This document shows, in pieces, positions 24,573 to 36,292 of a stretch of DNA of 64,000 nt. The DNA is from Smallanthus sonchifolius (Eukaryota; Streptophyta; Magnoliopsida; Asterales; Asteraceae), in the NCBI GenBank assembly GCA_023525975.1, contig CM042025.1:2557001-2621000 (forward strand). Reading direction: 5' to 3'. The first letter of the stretch is position 1, and every line of letters starts with the position of its first letter. The translations under genes were made by a program, and so were the position numbers. The notes under the pieces were generated by a model. The model did not search any database and was not told where the DNA came from. It worked only from the letters and a program-made list of their open reading frames with translations.

Positions 24573-25442
24573 ACGGTTTTGCATGAAATGCTTGGTTTTT
24601 TTTTCCAAACAGTTTAAGATTAAAACTTTTTACGTTCAAAACGTTCCTTACACGTTCAAAACTAGATCTATAATTAGTTTCTCAATTCATACGTAAAAAC
24701 CTTTTCTTTTTATCAAAATAGTCCAAAAACCCTTAAACATACAAAAACTCATTTTTCAAACACAAATTCATATCTGAACCTTTAAATACGTAAAGCTTCC
24801 AACTTTAATCATTCAAAAGACTTGAAATCATCTTATATCTATAAATCCTCCACAACTTGTTGATAAAAATATAAACTTTACGCAAAGTTGTTACCTTTGT
24901 GAAATTTGCTGACACGCATACGAGTAGCTCAAAACTATAGCAAGCGAGCTTCGATTGAGGTGATTCAAGCGTCAACGGAACCGTCTCACAGATATCTACC
25001 AGATATCCACTTAGCGGCTGCCGGAAACCACCTCCTCCGTCGCCGGAAACGCAAACAGCCACCGGGAAAACCTTTCAGCGAACTGTTCTGTTTGGGACTA
25101 TAAAAATCTGACTTCCTCGCTTTTAAATCCAGAACCAACCGTTGGATTTGATTATCTATGTGTAATGAAGCTTCAGTCCAAATTTGAAGACATTCCGACG
25201 GTCGGATCTCCGGAAAATGCGACTTTTCTGCAGCTAGGTCACCCAAAAACGGGATTTTCCTTCTTCCCCTCTTTCTCTCTTTCTTAAATAATTTAAAGAC
25301 TTAGAGCTTTTAGGGTTTGTGTTTCAACCCTCTTTGGTCCCTCCTTGTTCTTTGTTTTTACGCTTTCCACCCAATATTTTTAAACAGATAACGAATCTCT
25401 TATTTATTTACATCTTTACTGAAAACGGGATATTACAACCAC

Positions 25443-26766
25443 CTTTGTCGAGCCAGACCGCCACCGTCATCTTCATCGTTGTTCACTACACCGCCACCAA
25501 CAACCCACAACCGCTGCCACCTAAACAAGATCTGGTCAAACTAAGCAACTTTCAAGAAGCCATTGCCGGGAAGATACTCGTGGCTGTCCAAACTCTCGTC
25601 ACCTTCAAGAAGCCATGGTCGGATTTTGGAACACATGTTGGTGAAATTGCCGCCACCTCTTTCCTCCTTTTTTTTTTCCAGTAGTGGTTAAAAACTTGTG
25701 GCTAGGTCATGACAATCCAAAACCAGATCCAAGCGGAGTATAAATTTAGGGGTTTGAATTTTTGGAATTAGATCTGTAATGTGGTTGCGTGTTCTTGTTC
25801 GAATTTTCCAACCAGTTCATCTCGCTTTGTTCTTGTTCGTCGACGATGGCTATAGAACGGAGGAAAACGATGGCAGTGTTCTTCATCGACGGGAATGTTG
25901 CCAATGGGTAGAGAGACGGAGTCAGGCCCGGCCCAAAGGGAGGGGCAGGGTGGGTCACGGCTTCAGGCCCGGTCTTTCGAGAGGCCCGAAGTTTTTAAAA
26001 TTTTTGTATATGTTTTAAATAGTATATTTAGTTTATACATCTATTTTGTATACATCAAAGTTTCCCTAATGCAATTGAAAATACCATTGCAAGAAAATGT
26101 AAAGGTCATAGGTTCAAGTCTTGGCAACAACATTATTTATTTTTTATGTGTCATATTTCTTCTTTTCTCTTTTTTTTTTCTCTCTTTAAAAGGTTGTCCC
26201 ACAAAAACACATAATTGTTTAAACTATTAAACCAAAACCAAAAAAAGACACAAAAATGTATATATTTAAATCCATTACATATAAAAAAAAATTATTAAGG
26301 CACGCTTTTTTATTACTTGTCCCGGGTCCAAAACATTTCGAGGATTCTCGGGGCCGGCTTGGAGGGAGTGAGTAGAGAGTAGGTTAGATGATGGTGATGA
26401 ATGATGGTGGTCGCCGGTTTCTGAAACCGGAGATGGAGATGGTGGTTGCTGAAGATTGGTTTCTAGCAAAGATGGGAGATTTATATATATTTTTTGTTTT
26501 TGTTTTCTATTTTAATTAAGTGTATAAATGCATTTTTTTTTAGTTTTTTGTTTTTTATTAATAGAGGTAGTTTTGTTTTTTCAAAAAAAGTTAAAAGAAA
26601 AAATAAACGATGTTAGATTATTAGTTATACTCTTACTTGGTTCTCCTAAGTGAGAGTACTTTTTCTGTCGCATAGGCACTATATCATAGTTGTATACTCC
26701 TCACTTGGCAAGGGATATACCCAACTCAAGTGAGCATTAAATACATATATTATAAAATATTTATTT
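25443..26766. other. No gene; disrupted repeat and GGCCCGG-rich stretch
   Basis: The first 250 bp continue the CCACC-rich sequence interrupted by the solo LTR. From 25925 to 26362, GGCCCGGCCC and CCCGGGTCC/GGGGCCGGC words at the two ends suggest another inverted-repeat element. I could not fix its ends. Confidence 0.35.
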
Positions 26767-26829
26767 TTAAATAAAATTTTTATTTTTGTTACATAAAATA
26801 AAAAAAAAACATAAATAAAAAATTACATA

Positions 26830-28081
26830 AATAAAAATTACATAGAAACTACATTCGAAAATATGATCAATCAAGTCCGCTTTCAAAGCATGATGAACTT
26901 CTCGGCTTCGTATTTCTTGACGGTTGCTTCGCTTTTTATCTTTGTCAATTTCTTCGTATGTAGGCTCCTCTTCATTTGGGTTATAGTGACAAATTGCTAA
27001 GCCGTTGTCCTCTAAAATCATATTATGGAGAATAATACAAGCATACATTATGTTCCTAATTTTGTTTTGAGACCAACACCTAGCCGGACGTTAGATAATA
27101 TGCCACTTACACTTCAACATACCGAACGCTCGTTCGATATATTTTCTTGCCGCTTCGTAAGCTTTTTTATAATTATTACGTTTAACACCTATGGGTCTGT
27201 AAGCGACTTGACAACTACAGCATATTCGGGGTATATTCTATCAGCAAGATAATACCCACGCTGGTAAATTGTCCCCCTAAGTTCAAAAGATGAGTCGGGT
27301 GCGGTCCCGTTTATCCAATCATCAAATATAGGCGATTGTCTAAGAACATTAATGTCATTGTTGGAACCGGCAACACCAAAAAATGCATGCCAAATCCATA
27401 GGTCATTTGATGTAACTGCTTCGAGCATAATACTCGGATTAGGATGATCACCACGTGCAAACTGCCCTCGTCATGGGTTGGGGCAATTTCTCCAGTCCCA
27501 ATGCGTACAATCGATACTTCCAAGTATGCCGACAAAGCCATGCTTAGCTTCATGCGCTGCATATAACTGCTCAATGTCGCTAGGCGACGGTTTACGTAAT
27601 TATCTACTTTCATAAATCTAATAATAGCTCTAAAAAATTTATACATGCATGACCTGATTATTCGAGCAGACATCTTTAGGTAATCGTCGAACGAATCACT
27701 AGCGTTTCCGTACGCCAATTGACGAACCGCGACGGTACACTTTTGAACGGGGGTAAAACCAACCCGACCTCTCGCATCAACGCCTTGTCGGAACCAAGAA
27801 ACCTCTCTCTCTATATCATTTAATATCCTTAAAAATAAATTCCGGCTCATTCGAAACCGGGTAGCAAAGTGCTCCTCGTCATACGTACACACTTTGTTAA
27901 AGTAGTCTTGTAGTAGTTGGGCGTTAGCAACAAACCGTTCTCGGTTTAGACGAGCATTTCGTGTTAAAGGTTGTGATGATTCGGCTTCTTGCCACCACGT
28001 AATCGCTGCGGATGTACAAACACGGAATATCATTTGAGCCGTTTCGTCACTTGAAGATGAAAAGGAAGATGATGATGCCAT
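26830..28081 (-). pseudogene. PIF/Harbinger transposase (DDE_Tnp_4, ALP1-like), broken
   Basis: The reading frame starts at MASSSSFSSSSDETAQ (28081) and gives a Harbinger N-terminus (SRNLFLRILNDIE). Frame then shifts near 27590, giving GSIDCTHWDW with the first catalytic Asp, and shifts again near 27480, giving FFGVAGSNNDINVL with the second Asp. It breaks once more after KSLTDP, before AARKYIERAFGML with the catalytic Glu. An in-frame stop follows in WHII*RPARCW, and the tail is MYACIILHNMILEDNG. All three acidic residues persist although the frame is interrupted at least three times and by one stop. It is a dead former autonomous element; its inverted repeats and duplication were not located. 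Confidence 0.9.
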
Positions 28082-28288
28082 TTTGATTAAGTTTGTGTTT
28101 GATTTGGTTATGATTTGATATATATGATTGTGTTTATATATATAGTATTTTTTTTTAATTCTCAACGGTCAGAACCCTCTCCCCAACGGATAGATAACGG
28201 CTATATTGGTCTCTTGGTCGCCTGAAGGAACACACGTACACATGCTCACGCCCCCTTCACGCATGAGGGGGTGGTGTGCTAATACCAA

Positions 28289-28445
28289 TGTTTTTGAGAC
28301 CGGACCGGACCGGCCGGTCGGACCGGTCCAACCGGGAACCGGTGCCTCCGGCGGTCCGGTTGTGTATCTTATAGCCGTTTTACAAAAAACTGGGAGGTCC
28401 AAGCGGTTTGCCCGTCGAACCGTGAACCGACGGTTGAACCGGTTG
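28289..28445. repeat. CCGGACCGG-rich palindromic repeat
   Basis: The stretch is dense in ACCGG/CCGGT words (for example GGACCGGCCGGTCGGACCGG) and ends with GGTTGAACCGGTTGC. It resembles the AACCGG-type MITE at 16823, but no duplication was found. Confidence 0.5.
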
Positions 28446-30339
28446 CTACAAAACAGAAGCAGATGATGGGGATCTGTTAGCTGTGAACGGAAAAGAAAAA
28501 AAACGAAGTTGTGAGCAACGATTAAGCCGGATCTTGGCTCTTTGAGGTCGCCAGTGGTGCTGATTATCGGTGGTTGTGAGCGGCGGTCGACGTTGATAGT
28601 GTGATTAAGCCAAATCTTGGCCTCTTGAGTTCGCCGGAGATGGTATATAACGTAAGATTTGTGGTGGTAGTGAAAGGTGTAGATGGAACTGTGGATGTTA
28701 GGTTGATGTCTGAGGAAGAAAAAGAAAATGTATAAGTAAAAAATGAGAGAGAATAGAAAATTACAGTAAAAAATAATTGATTATAAAGTTATTTTGAATG
28801 CTTCAATTTACAGCTGTAATGAAAATAATTTGCATATTCCCAAGGAAATTTAAAACAATATTTAATATATATTTAGTTAATAATTTCATTTAAATTCATA
28901 TATTTATTTTTTTGAACGACAATCTCATATGCTAAATCTAGGTTGTTTCGATTAAAACCAGTAGACGATAAAACTTTCACTGATTTAAAATATTGAGATA
29001 GAGACGATTTGAAAGTTGAAGATTATAAAGGTCTATCAAGTGAGTTCGAGTTGGATAAAGATGGGTTTTATCTCATATAAAGTTGGAATGTGTTTAACTA
29101 ACTCATTTGTGTTGCGATTAGAATTTAGAACTAGAGCCAGCAACCCCACCTCGATAAATGATCTTGTCATCACATGTCATTTTGTTATTTGTAAAAGTTA
29201 ATGGTTTTGAACTGTTTTTATAACATAAACTCACAAACGTAAGCTGACATTTTTTTAACATGTATTTCAAGATAAGTAAGTGATCCCTAGTAACAATGGA
29301 AAAGAGACGAGAGTTAAGGGGCACAACTATGTGAAGCATCACCACATAGTCATGTAGTTTTCTTTCAACCTTACGAAAAACCAAATATTTTTTTTTCCGG
29401 TTCACTTGTTTTGCCCACAAATCCATCCAATTTACTTTATGTGTGCATTAAGCTACGTCATAATGAGTTACTCTACATATTCTAACAATTTTTATGAAAT
29501 TAAACTCACTAAATTAAACAATTCCGATATTGGAGAATTAAGTTCTATACATATATGTAAATGATACTTTCTACAATTCTACCATACAACATGTCCATTC
29601 AATTCAGTTTAGAGCTCGTATAACGTGTAATTCAAACTCACAAAATAGATAATCTCATATTATAATATTCTAAATAAAATTAAACCTTATGAGTAAACGA
29701 ATGGGCATTGAGTTCTCAAGTTAATAAAAATAATTGATTTTCATCCCAATTCATGACATCAATTGTAAGTGGGGGTGGCATGAGTCCAAATTCATCTATG
29801 TGTATTTTTTGATTCACCCACCTTAACTAATTCATCTATGTGTATTCAACTATAATTAATTATCCAAACCCATTATTGGCCATCTTAATCAATCAATTCA
29901 CCAAATTTCTATTTAATATCAATATTTGGTCAAATCATTATCTTAGTTACAATTCATAACTTTTAGAATTAATCATTGGATTTGCATAAAAAATCATTTC
30001 TAATGCTTATTTTAATAAAATAATTATATTCATACTAAGGAGTGGTTACTATGAGTGTGTGCACCCTATAAGTGTCATCTATGTTATCAATAATATTGGA
30101 GTTTAAATGTTGTAACGTTTACGCATCATTAGAGTTATATTTGAAATATGATATTTGTAAAAGTGTCACGTTAGTCATTTTCGAGTTGGAGTGTTACATT
30201 TGATAGTAACCTGACCCAAGTCTCTTTAATATGGAGGAGTTCAAGTTAACTTTTTTTAACAACACATAATCTACTCTTATTAACTAAACTCATTAAACAT
30301 GCACACTCCAGAATTCGAAGCCTTATCAGTTGATGAAGG
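28446..30339. other. No gene seen
   Basis: The first 300 bp hold a twice-repeated phrase (AAGCC.GATCTTGGC). The rest is AT-rich with a poly-T plus GAACGACAATC tail at 28911, probably of a minus-strand non-LTR element. TTCATCTATGTGTATT is duplicated at 29790-29850. Confidence 0.4.
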
Positions 30340-30485
30340 GAATACATCATTTACCGCCCCCAATTAGGTAAACCCCCTGACCTGGCCACAAATCATTTTT
30401 TTGTTGTGGCCCGGATTTGAACTCAAGACCTTCAATATGAGAAGTCTTTGGGCTATCATTGCACCAAATGGCCAATAGTAACAAT
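30340..30485 (-). mobile_element. tRNA-derived SINE
   Basis: The minus strand shows TGGTGCAATGATAGCC (A-box-like, about 30466-30451), then GAGTTCAAATCCGGGCC (B-box-like, about 30424-30408), then GGCCAGGTCAGGGGGTTTA. The second half matches the SINE fragment at 18.9 kb. It has decayed beyond a functional tRNA. Confidence 0.6.
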
Positions 30486-30517
30486 CACATCTAGTGTCAT
30501 TTATTTGTGCATCCAAG

Positions 30518-30667
30518 CAGTGGCGAAGCTTGAAGAAAAACACAGGGGGCTGAGATTTTTTTTTTCCTGTCAGGGGTGCCGGAACTATAAAATTTTCTGC
30601 CGAATACGTATAAATTAACACTACTGAGCGAAAAATCAGAGAGGCCCCTCACAAAGCTTCGTCCATG
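30518..30667. mobile_element. hAT-type MITE, CAGTGGCGAAGCTT family, copy 1
   Basis: Termini are CAGTGGCGAAGCTT and AAGCTTCGTCCATG. The flanking 8-mers CATCCAAG and CTTCCAAG agree at seven of eight positions. A second copy lies at 49847-50001. Confidence 0.85.
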
Positions 30668-30783
30668 CTTCCAAGTTTTTAACATAAAAAGTCATCATTT
30701 CCGATTTTAACAATTATTAACTTGTTAGTACATATCTCACATTTATAAACTGAAATTGTAAAACTCTCATTTATTAGTAGAAA

Positions 30784-31481
30784 CTAGCTTAGAACCCGTG
30801 TAATACACACGGGGTGAAAAATATCAATATATAAAATTCTTCAATCTTTATGTATATATTTTACAGATGTAAAAATGCATTACATTTACTAAGTATTGAA
30901 AACAAAATTCAAAATATGTAAAAATTAATATATAATTGGGTTTCGAAAATACGTTAATTACCATTTAATTTAATTTGACTTTTATTTACTATTTGATTGA
31001 AAATAAAAGGTACATAATTAGATTTCAACCACAAAGTCTTCTGGTGGAGTGGTGGTCCCATGACTTTCCAAATGGAAGGTCATGGGTTCGAGTCTCGATT
31101 GGGACAAGTTATTCCCGATTGAGCCAGAGGGTTTTTCCAGTTGTGGGTTTCCTCCTAGGTGGGTCCCGGGTTCGTGTCCGCTGCGGTTACAACCCATCAG
31201 GAAAGACATGCATGACTCACAGGAACACCTGAGCTGCTCTCGAAGAGAGTATGAATTTAAGAAAATCGCCTTTAAAAGAAAACATAATTAGATTTCAAAG
31301 TTTTGTATAATAAAAGATAATTTAAAATAAATGTGTTTTATTAGTATTTTTTTTAAAAATATATTATTATTAAAAGATAGAAAGTGTATTTAATAAGAGA
31401 GAGATGCGAGAAAAAAATAATAAGAATGAATATGGAGACGACACGTGTCATTGAAAACCTTTATTTATTATATAGTATAGA
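30784..31481 (-). mobile_element. Small non-autonomous Helitron
   Basis: On the minus strand it begins A|TCTATACTATATAATAAA (31481) and ends CTAG|T (30787-30784). About 11 nt before the 3' end is a hairpin, CCCGTGT-GTATT-ACACGGG. Insertion between A and T, with no duplication, is the Helitron rule. It is 698 bp, has no Rep/helicase and carries a nested SINE. Confidence 0.85.
31029..31281 (+). mobile_element. tRNA-derived SINE nested in the Helitron
   Basis: It carries an A-box-like GGTGGAGTGGTGG, a B box GGTTCGAGTCTC, a body GTTTCCTCCTAGGTGGGTCC and an A-rich 3' end. It is bounded by a perfect 17-bp duplication ACATAATTAGATTTCAA (31012-31028 and 31282-31298). The perfect duplication indicates a fairly recent insertion. 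Confidence 0.9.
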
Positions 31482-31563
31482 TTATTCCCGATTCAATACA
31501 TATAAAATACAAAATGTTAATACTATCGTGTTGTACAACATAAGCCTATAATGATGTGAAACA

Positions 31564-31815
31564 TGAAGGTTTAATCTTGATTAAAATTAATTATTAATAT
31601 TAGCTTTTTAATTGTTTAGTTGAGTTCGTATTAGACTAGAAGTGAGTTTGTTTATTTATTTGATTATTTAATAGTTATTTAGTTGAGTTAAGATTAGTTT
31701 AGGGTTTAATATAAATATAAGGTTTAGGGGTAATTGTAAAGTGTGGGTGTGATTTTGGTTTTCAATATTAATAAAAGAGTTAATATTGGTTGAGATCAAA
31801 CTTTATGGATGGGCA
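31564..31815 (+). repeat. Diverged relative of the 250-bp solo LTR
   Basis: It starts TGAAGGTTTAATCTTGATTA and follows the reverse of 16317-16566 through TTGTTTAGTTGAGTTCGTAT and the TTAATATTGGTTGAGATC end. The 3' limit is uncertain and no duplication is visible. Confidence 0.6.
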
Positions 31816-33473
31816 ACGGAACCATGGGGTTTGCAAGAGAAGAAACTATAGGGAAAGTAACTGCTTAGCTCCTTCAAGACATCAGTGAAAGATGTTGGAA
31901 AGATGTTGGGGAAAGGCCGATGGGTTAGGGCTGAATCAGACGAGGAGCCCAAGGAAGAAACTATAGGAGAAAAGACAATTAATGACTGTCACACCCCAAC
32001 CGACGGCGAAAATGTTGGGGCGGGACATGTAGATTGTTCATTAGCACATGGTTGACTAAATTGTAATATATTAATCATCACATTTCATTTCATAAATCAA
32101 GTCAAACAAAATCCAACAAAGTACATAAATTAAAATACATATCAAGTTCTTTATTTAATTAAACTAGGTCCACAACTTAAGTGAAGCAAACTTGATCAAT
32201 CTCAAACATTCGTACCTGAAACATGATTAAAACAAGGTTAACTAAAAATAGTTGGTGAGCATACATAAGTTTTGACTCTAAATAGCATCATTGTGTTGTG
32301 TGTATACAATCCATACATATCATGGTTAATAAGGCAAATATGGAGAGTTACTATTGTGAAACCAAGTTGTACAATCAAACCTTTGTAACTAGCATGCAAA
32401 TAACCAAATTGTGTTGTCGGCAACAATCATCCTAACTGGGTGGGTTTGTCAGACTCAATAGATCTATCATTGTTAACCGTCGGCTTATGTAGTTAATGAT
32501 TGCACATGTAAATTGCACACAAAGTAGTTTACACACCTAGTACTCAAACATAAGGCTCAAATTTGTACACATGAATGTAGGGTGAAATTGTATTGTGTAA
32601 TTGTAAATATTGTATAATTGAAACTCATGTTTCATCCTAAAAATGTAAATAATGTAAAAATGGGCTATGTAAATTCACCTGTATCAAACGTGTAGATAGC
32701 ACGAGGAATAGGTAGCAAAAGTAATTTCCAAATCTCAAGATTAACCTAGAGTTAAATTCATATGAATTTGGTTTAGTTATTAAGCACAATGTCTAAAGTA
32801 GGGTCTAGGGTTTCAATAGGAGTGAGTGTATGGACTTGAAAAATTATAGTGTCGAATTATGAATAAGGGATGTGTGTGAATTTTGTAATTTTGTTTGAAT
32901 AAGAAGCCAATGAAATATTAATGGACTTAGGGTTTAGGTTTGAATAACTAAATAAAATAAAATATTTCTTTTTATTTATTTATTGAGAAAGAGTAGCGGG
33001 TATTATATTTATTCAAATTTAATTTAAATAAATAAATTTATTTTATTTAAAACGTGTCAAAATATAGTGTAACTTAGTATATATGCTTACTAAATATAAT
33101 TTAAACTCTAAGTGGATTGAAAATGTAAAAATTATATAAGTAATAAACAAATTCATTCATTTATTTATTATTAAAGATAGTATGTTCTAAATATATTAAT
33201 ATATATTTAGGAAGAAAAGTTTCGTTTGTTTATATAGGGTTTAGGCCCTATATATATAATTAATAAGAAAACTTTATAAAGTTTAGGTAATTTAAATAAA
33301 AATGAATTTCTAAAAAAAATGAGATTTTAATCACTTTAATTTGCCAAAGTAGTGATTTTATGATTAAAATTGTAAATTATTTAACTAATCAGATTTAAAT
33401 GAGATTAGATTTATAAAAATAATTGTTAAAAGTTAATTTAGGTAAGGAAAAACGGTTTTAAAAAAATTGAAGC

Positions 33474-33542
33474 AGTCCACCCGGTTCGAACGCAGGTGGC
33501 TGTTGTGAGAGGCCACCATCCCAACCGCTGGACCAAGGGACT
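33474..33542 (-). other. tRNA-Glu-like module inside the LTR (pseudo-tRNA)
   Basis: The minus strand reads AGTCCCTTGGTCCAGCGGTT, then GGCCTCTCACA, then GCGTTCGAACCGGG, then GGACT. This parallels plant tRNA-Glu(CUC), whose D arm is GTCCAGCGGTTAGGAT and whose anticodon loop is CTCTCAC. AGTCC pairs with GGACT at the ends. The anticodon loop is enlarged and the T stem is weakened, so it is not a working tRNA. Confidence 0.65.
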
Positions 33543-33595
33543 AGCCCGAGTATAGATCTGGTCAGGGGGAAATGCGCAAAAAGAAGCCGGCTATG

Positions 33596-33667
33596 TGGGT
33601 TGTGGGTTTCGAACCCACGCCACCAGGTCCGATGGTGCAGTACTTAACCAGTCGGACCAGGTGGTTT
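33596..33667 (-). other. Second tRNA-like module inside the LTR
   Basis: The minus strand has a D-arm-like TGGTCCGACTGGTTAAG. It has an anticodon arm CACCA-TCGGACC-TGGTG (loop triplet GGA) and a perfect T arm GTGGG-TTCGAAA-CCCAC. The spacing between the anticodon and T arms is too short for a normal tRNA. Confidence 0.55.
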
Positions 33668-34572
33668 CGCTGGCTAAGTAGGGAAGCAAGAATTATAAAT
33701 ACGTTTGTTACAATGAAGCATAAAACCAACTCCGGATCATGCGTAGATCGATCCAAGTTTGCTTCAATTTGAATTCGATTTCCTCTGTCAATTGAAATTG
33801 GCAGAGGGCTTTCGATCATAGGGGAATGATAATTCAAATGCGATAAACCTTACCTGATTTGGTTACAAGACGAGCACGAACAACATGAAGCTAGGGTTCG
33901 AGGATTTTCGAGCTTGATCGAACTCCAGGGGTGTAATGCCGATCGAGTTGGGGTTGGGAGAGTTTGTAGATGGGTGTACGAATATGTGTGAGTGATCTGA
34001 CTCGATTAACTTCATCTTAAAGGATTGATTCGATTATGACCGAGTGACAACATCTGTCGGTCTTGATTTCACGCATTAAATCGATGATTGAGAATGAATT
34101 GGGCCGTTTTCATGGTTTGAATACATCCGAGGATTGATTTGGGCGTGATTTGCGGATCCCAAACGCGTCTAAATCTCTTGTTTTGGCAATAATTGATCTC
34201 GGTTTGACTTAGGGAAGTCAAACTGTTTGAATTTTGAACATTAGTCGCTCAATTGGTTGAATTGGGATCGTAAATGGGCCGAGATAAGGTCGATTCTTGA
34301 ATTAGAACTCAAAACAAGGCTGAAACAGTCGGCTCGATCGCTTTATCCATTTGATTGAAATGATTCGGCCCTGTTTGACCTTAAAAAGTCAAATGTGGTC
34401 AAATTACGATGAATAGGGTCAATTATATAGGTCAAAAGGTCCAATTTCGAGGGTGGGGTTCTAATTGAGGGTTCAAGGACTAAAAAGGGGGGGGTTCAAA
34501 CCATTACATTGTAATTATATTTATGTTTATATGTACATATACACATGTGTAATTTGACTTTTGTTTGAAACT

Positions 34573-34602
34573 TACATATATATATATATATATATATGTA
34601 TA
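34573..34602. repeat. TA microsatellite
   Basis: An uninterrupted run of TA/AT dinucleotides lies about 65 bp beyond the provisional end of the LTR. Confidence 0.8.
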
Positions 34603-34993
34603 AATACAACATTATTGTTTGCCTAGTCTATATGACATGCTTATATACATACATATGGGAGTGAATCATTAGAAATTTCCAATCTTATATAGTAATGTGT
34701 AAGAAAGAATTGTAAATTCATGAGATTATATTGAATGAATAACTTGGATTTTAATGTTTGCATGGATCATGCAGGGTGTTGTACTAGGATTGAAATTGAA
34801 TTACAATTTATTGCACCACAATTACATGGAAAATTTCAGAGGTGCTACAATGACGAAGGATTGAGTGCTGAGATTGAAAGTGAGGAAATAAACCCATCAA
34901 AGCGACACAAACAAAACTGTATAGAAATGTTACTTTATTTTTGGCTTTCTTCCTTTTAGAATTTGAATTCAAATTAATTCAAATGTATATTCA

Positions 34994-35454
34994 TTTCAAG
35001 AGAGCTGAACACATTCGTTTCATGCAGTTTTGCCCAAACAATCAGGGAGCAAATCTCTCAATGGTGCAACCTACATTCGTTTTTCATCGTTAGTATTCGA
35101 GATGCGTTAAAAGTTCATAGATTCACTCGGGGATCAAAGAGGAAAAGCAAGATAATTCAATCCATAATCTTAATCGAAATTTGGAGTATACGGAAAGCCC
35201 ACAATTAAATGATTTTTGAGAACAAGCATGCCTACATTGGAAGAACATTGGAGGAAATCAAAATTTTGGGGTTTTTATGGGTTAGAAACCTAGCAAAAAG
35301 GATCGCCATATCATGGGAAATGTGGTGTTATTTCAATCTTAATTCTATGATGTAACTTCTTGGTGATTTCTTTTAGATTTTGGGGTTTGTAATCATTTTT
35401 GGTCTACCTTACGGTAGCCTTTTAATCATAATTTTTGTTGGTCATTCAAAAAAA
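34994..35454 (+). mobile_element. 5'-truncated LINE-like insert with poly-A tail
   Basis: It ends GTTGGTCATTC followed by a run of ten A (35448-35457). AAATGTATATTCA occurs both before it (34981-34993) and at its tail (35455-35467), a 13-bp duplication typical of L1 target-primed insertion. The remaining 460 bp contain no long ORF, so it could equally be a processed-transcript tail. Confidence 0.65.
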
Positions 35455-36292
35455 AAATGTATATTCAACTTTTAGGATTCCAATTTATTTCCTACCCAAC
35501 ATATATTCAAATTAATTCAAATTTGTGTGATAATATTATATTTCATACAAATAATTAAAATTTTTATTTTATCATTTAAAAATGATTTATAGCCACGTAG
35601 AGTTTTCGTTAAACCTTTGAATTCAAATTTTTGTTAATCATCTAAAAACTCATATTTCTACACATATTTATATGTAATTCCTACAAAATGTGAATACAAC
35701 AAACATAAATATAATCCTCTATAAAATCATATATTTACCTACACATATTTATTTAACCTACACATATTCAAAATATTACGAAACATAACAATTTTAACTA
35801 CAAATTTAGCTCGAAATTCGTATATAAAACACCTTCATACATATAAATATCTCCTACACTCGTCTTATAAAACCGGGTGATGTGTTCTTCTAAAACCCTA
35901 ATTGTTCTCTTCCAAAATGATACGTGCACAGTCTTTTTTATTCGATTTCTCAAGAATCGTATCGTAATCATGATTTGTTTGAGAGGTAGAGATTTTCTTG
36001 AATTGATTTAGTTTGGAGAGAAATGGGAAGAAATTTAGGTGATAGAATAAAGTTTGTAAATCAGTGACATAATCATTAATGAATCCTACACAACAAATGT
36101 CAAAAATCAGATATTATGGGTTGACTTTTGATTAAACACATACATATTAAATTTTGAACTCGTGTTATCTAAAAAGTAATCAAAATATTACTCAGTTTGA
36201 CTGATAACAACAATTCTACGCTTTCAAATCCATGAAATTGATCAGAACTTGAGCACAAATCTGCTAAAATATCAATAAAAATCCTCTTGTCT

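Larger units (their letters stand above)
22982..25437 (+). mobile_element. Solo LTR, gypsy-type, 2.46 kb
   Basis: It starts TGTTAGGCCCC and ends GGGATATTACA, with a perfect 5-bp duplication ACCAC at 22977-22981 and 25438-25442. The interior shares AACGGAAGTCTTT and AAAGTCAGCTAACGCTG-type phrases with the LTRs at 51103 and 61169, so it is a relative of those. There is no internal coding region. The open frames at 23.9-24.2 kb come from a tandem repeat. Confidence 0.88.
31987..34509 (+). mobile_element. Gypsy-type LTR, probably solo
   Basis: It starts TGTCACACCCCAACCG, a hallmark opening of long plant gypsy LTRs, and a plausible end is GGGTTCAAACCATTACA. It has no coding domains and about 2.5 kb of AT-rich interior. 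I could not match the flanking 5-mers (ATGAC and TTGTA), so the right end is provisional. It contains two antisense tRNA-like modules. Confidence 0.6.

Noticed and set aside
25319..25684. 121-codon plus-strand ORF
   Set aside because: It crosses the end of the solo LTR and its target duplication into flanking CCACC-rich DNA, so it cannot be an ancestral gene.
33474..33667. Functional tRNA genes
   Set aside because: Arms are incomplete or mis-spaced: an enlarged anticodon loop in one and a missing variable loop in the other. They lie within an LTR.
31564..34509. A complete retrotransposon with two LTRs
   Set aside because: The two LTR-like pieces here are unrelated to each other in sequence and no gag-pol coding lies between them.
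34735..34959. 74-codon ORF beginning MNNLDFNVCMDHAGC
   Set aside because: It lies just left of the LINE-like insert, with no splice partners or recognisable motif. The first 16 codons could be chance in AT-rich DNA. I leave it unassigned.
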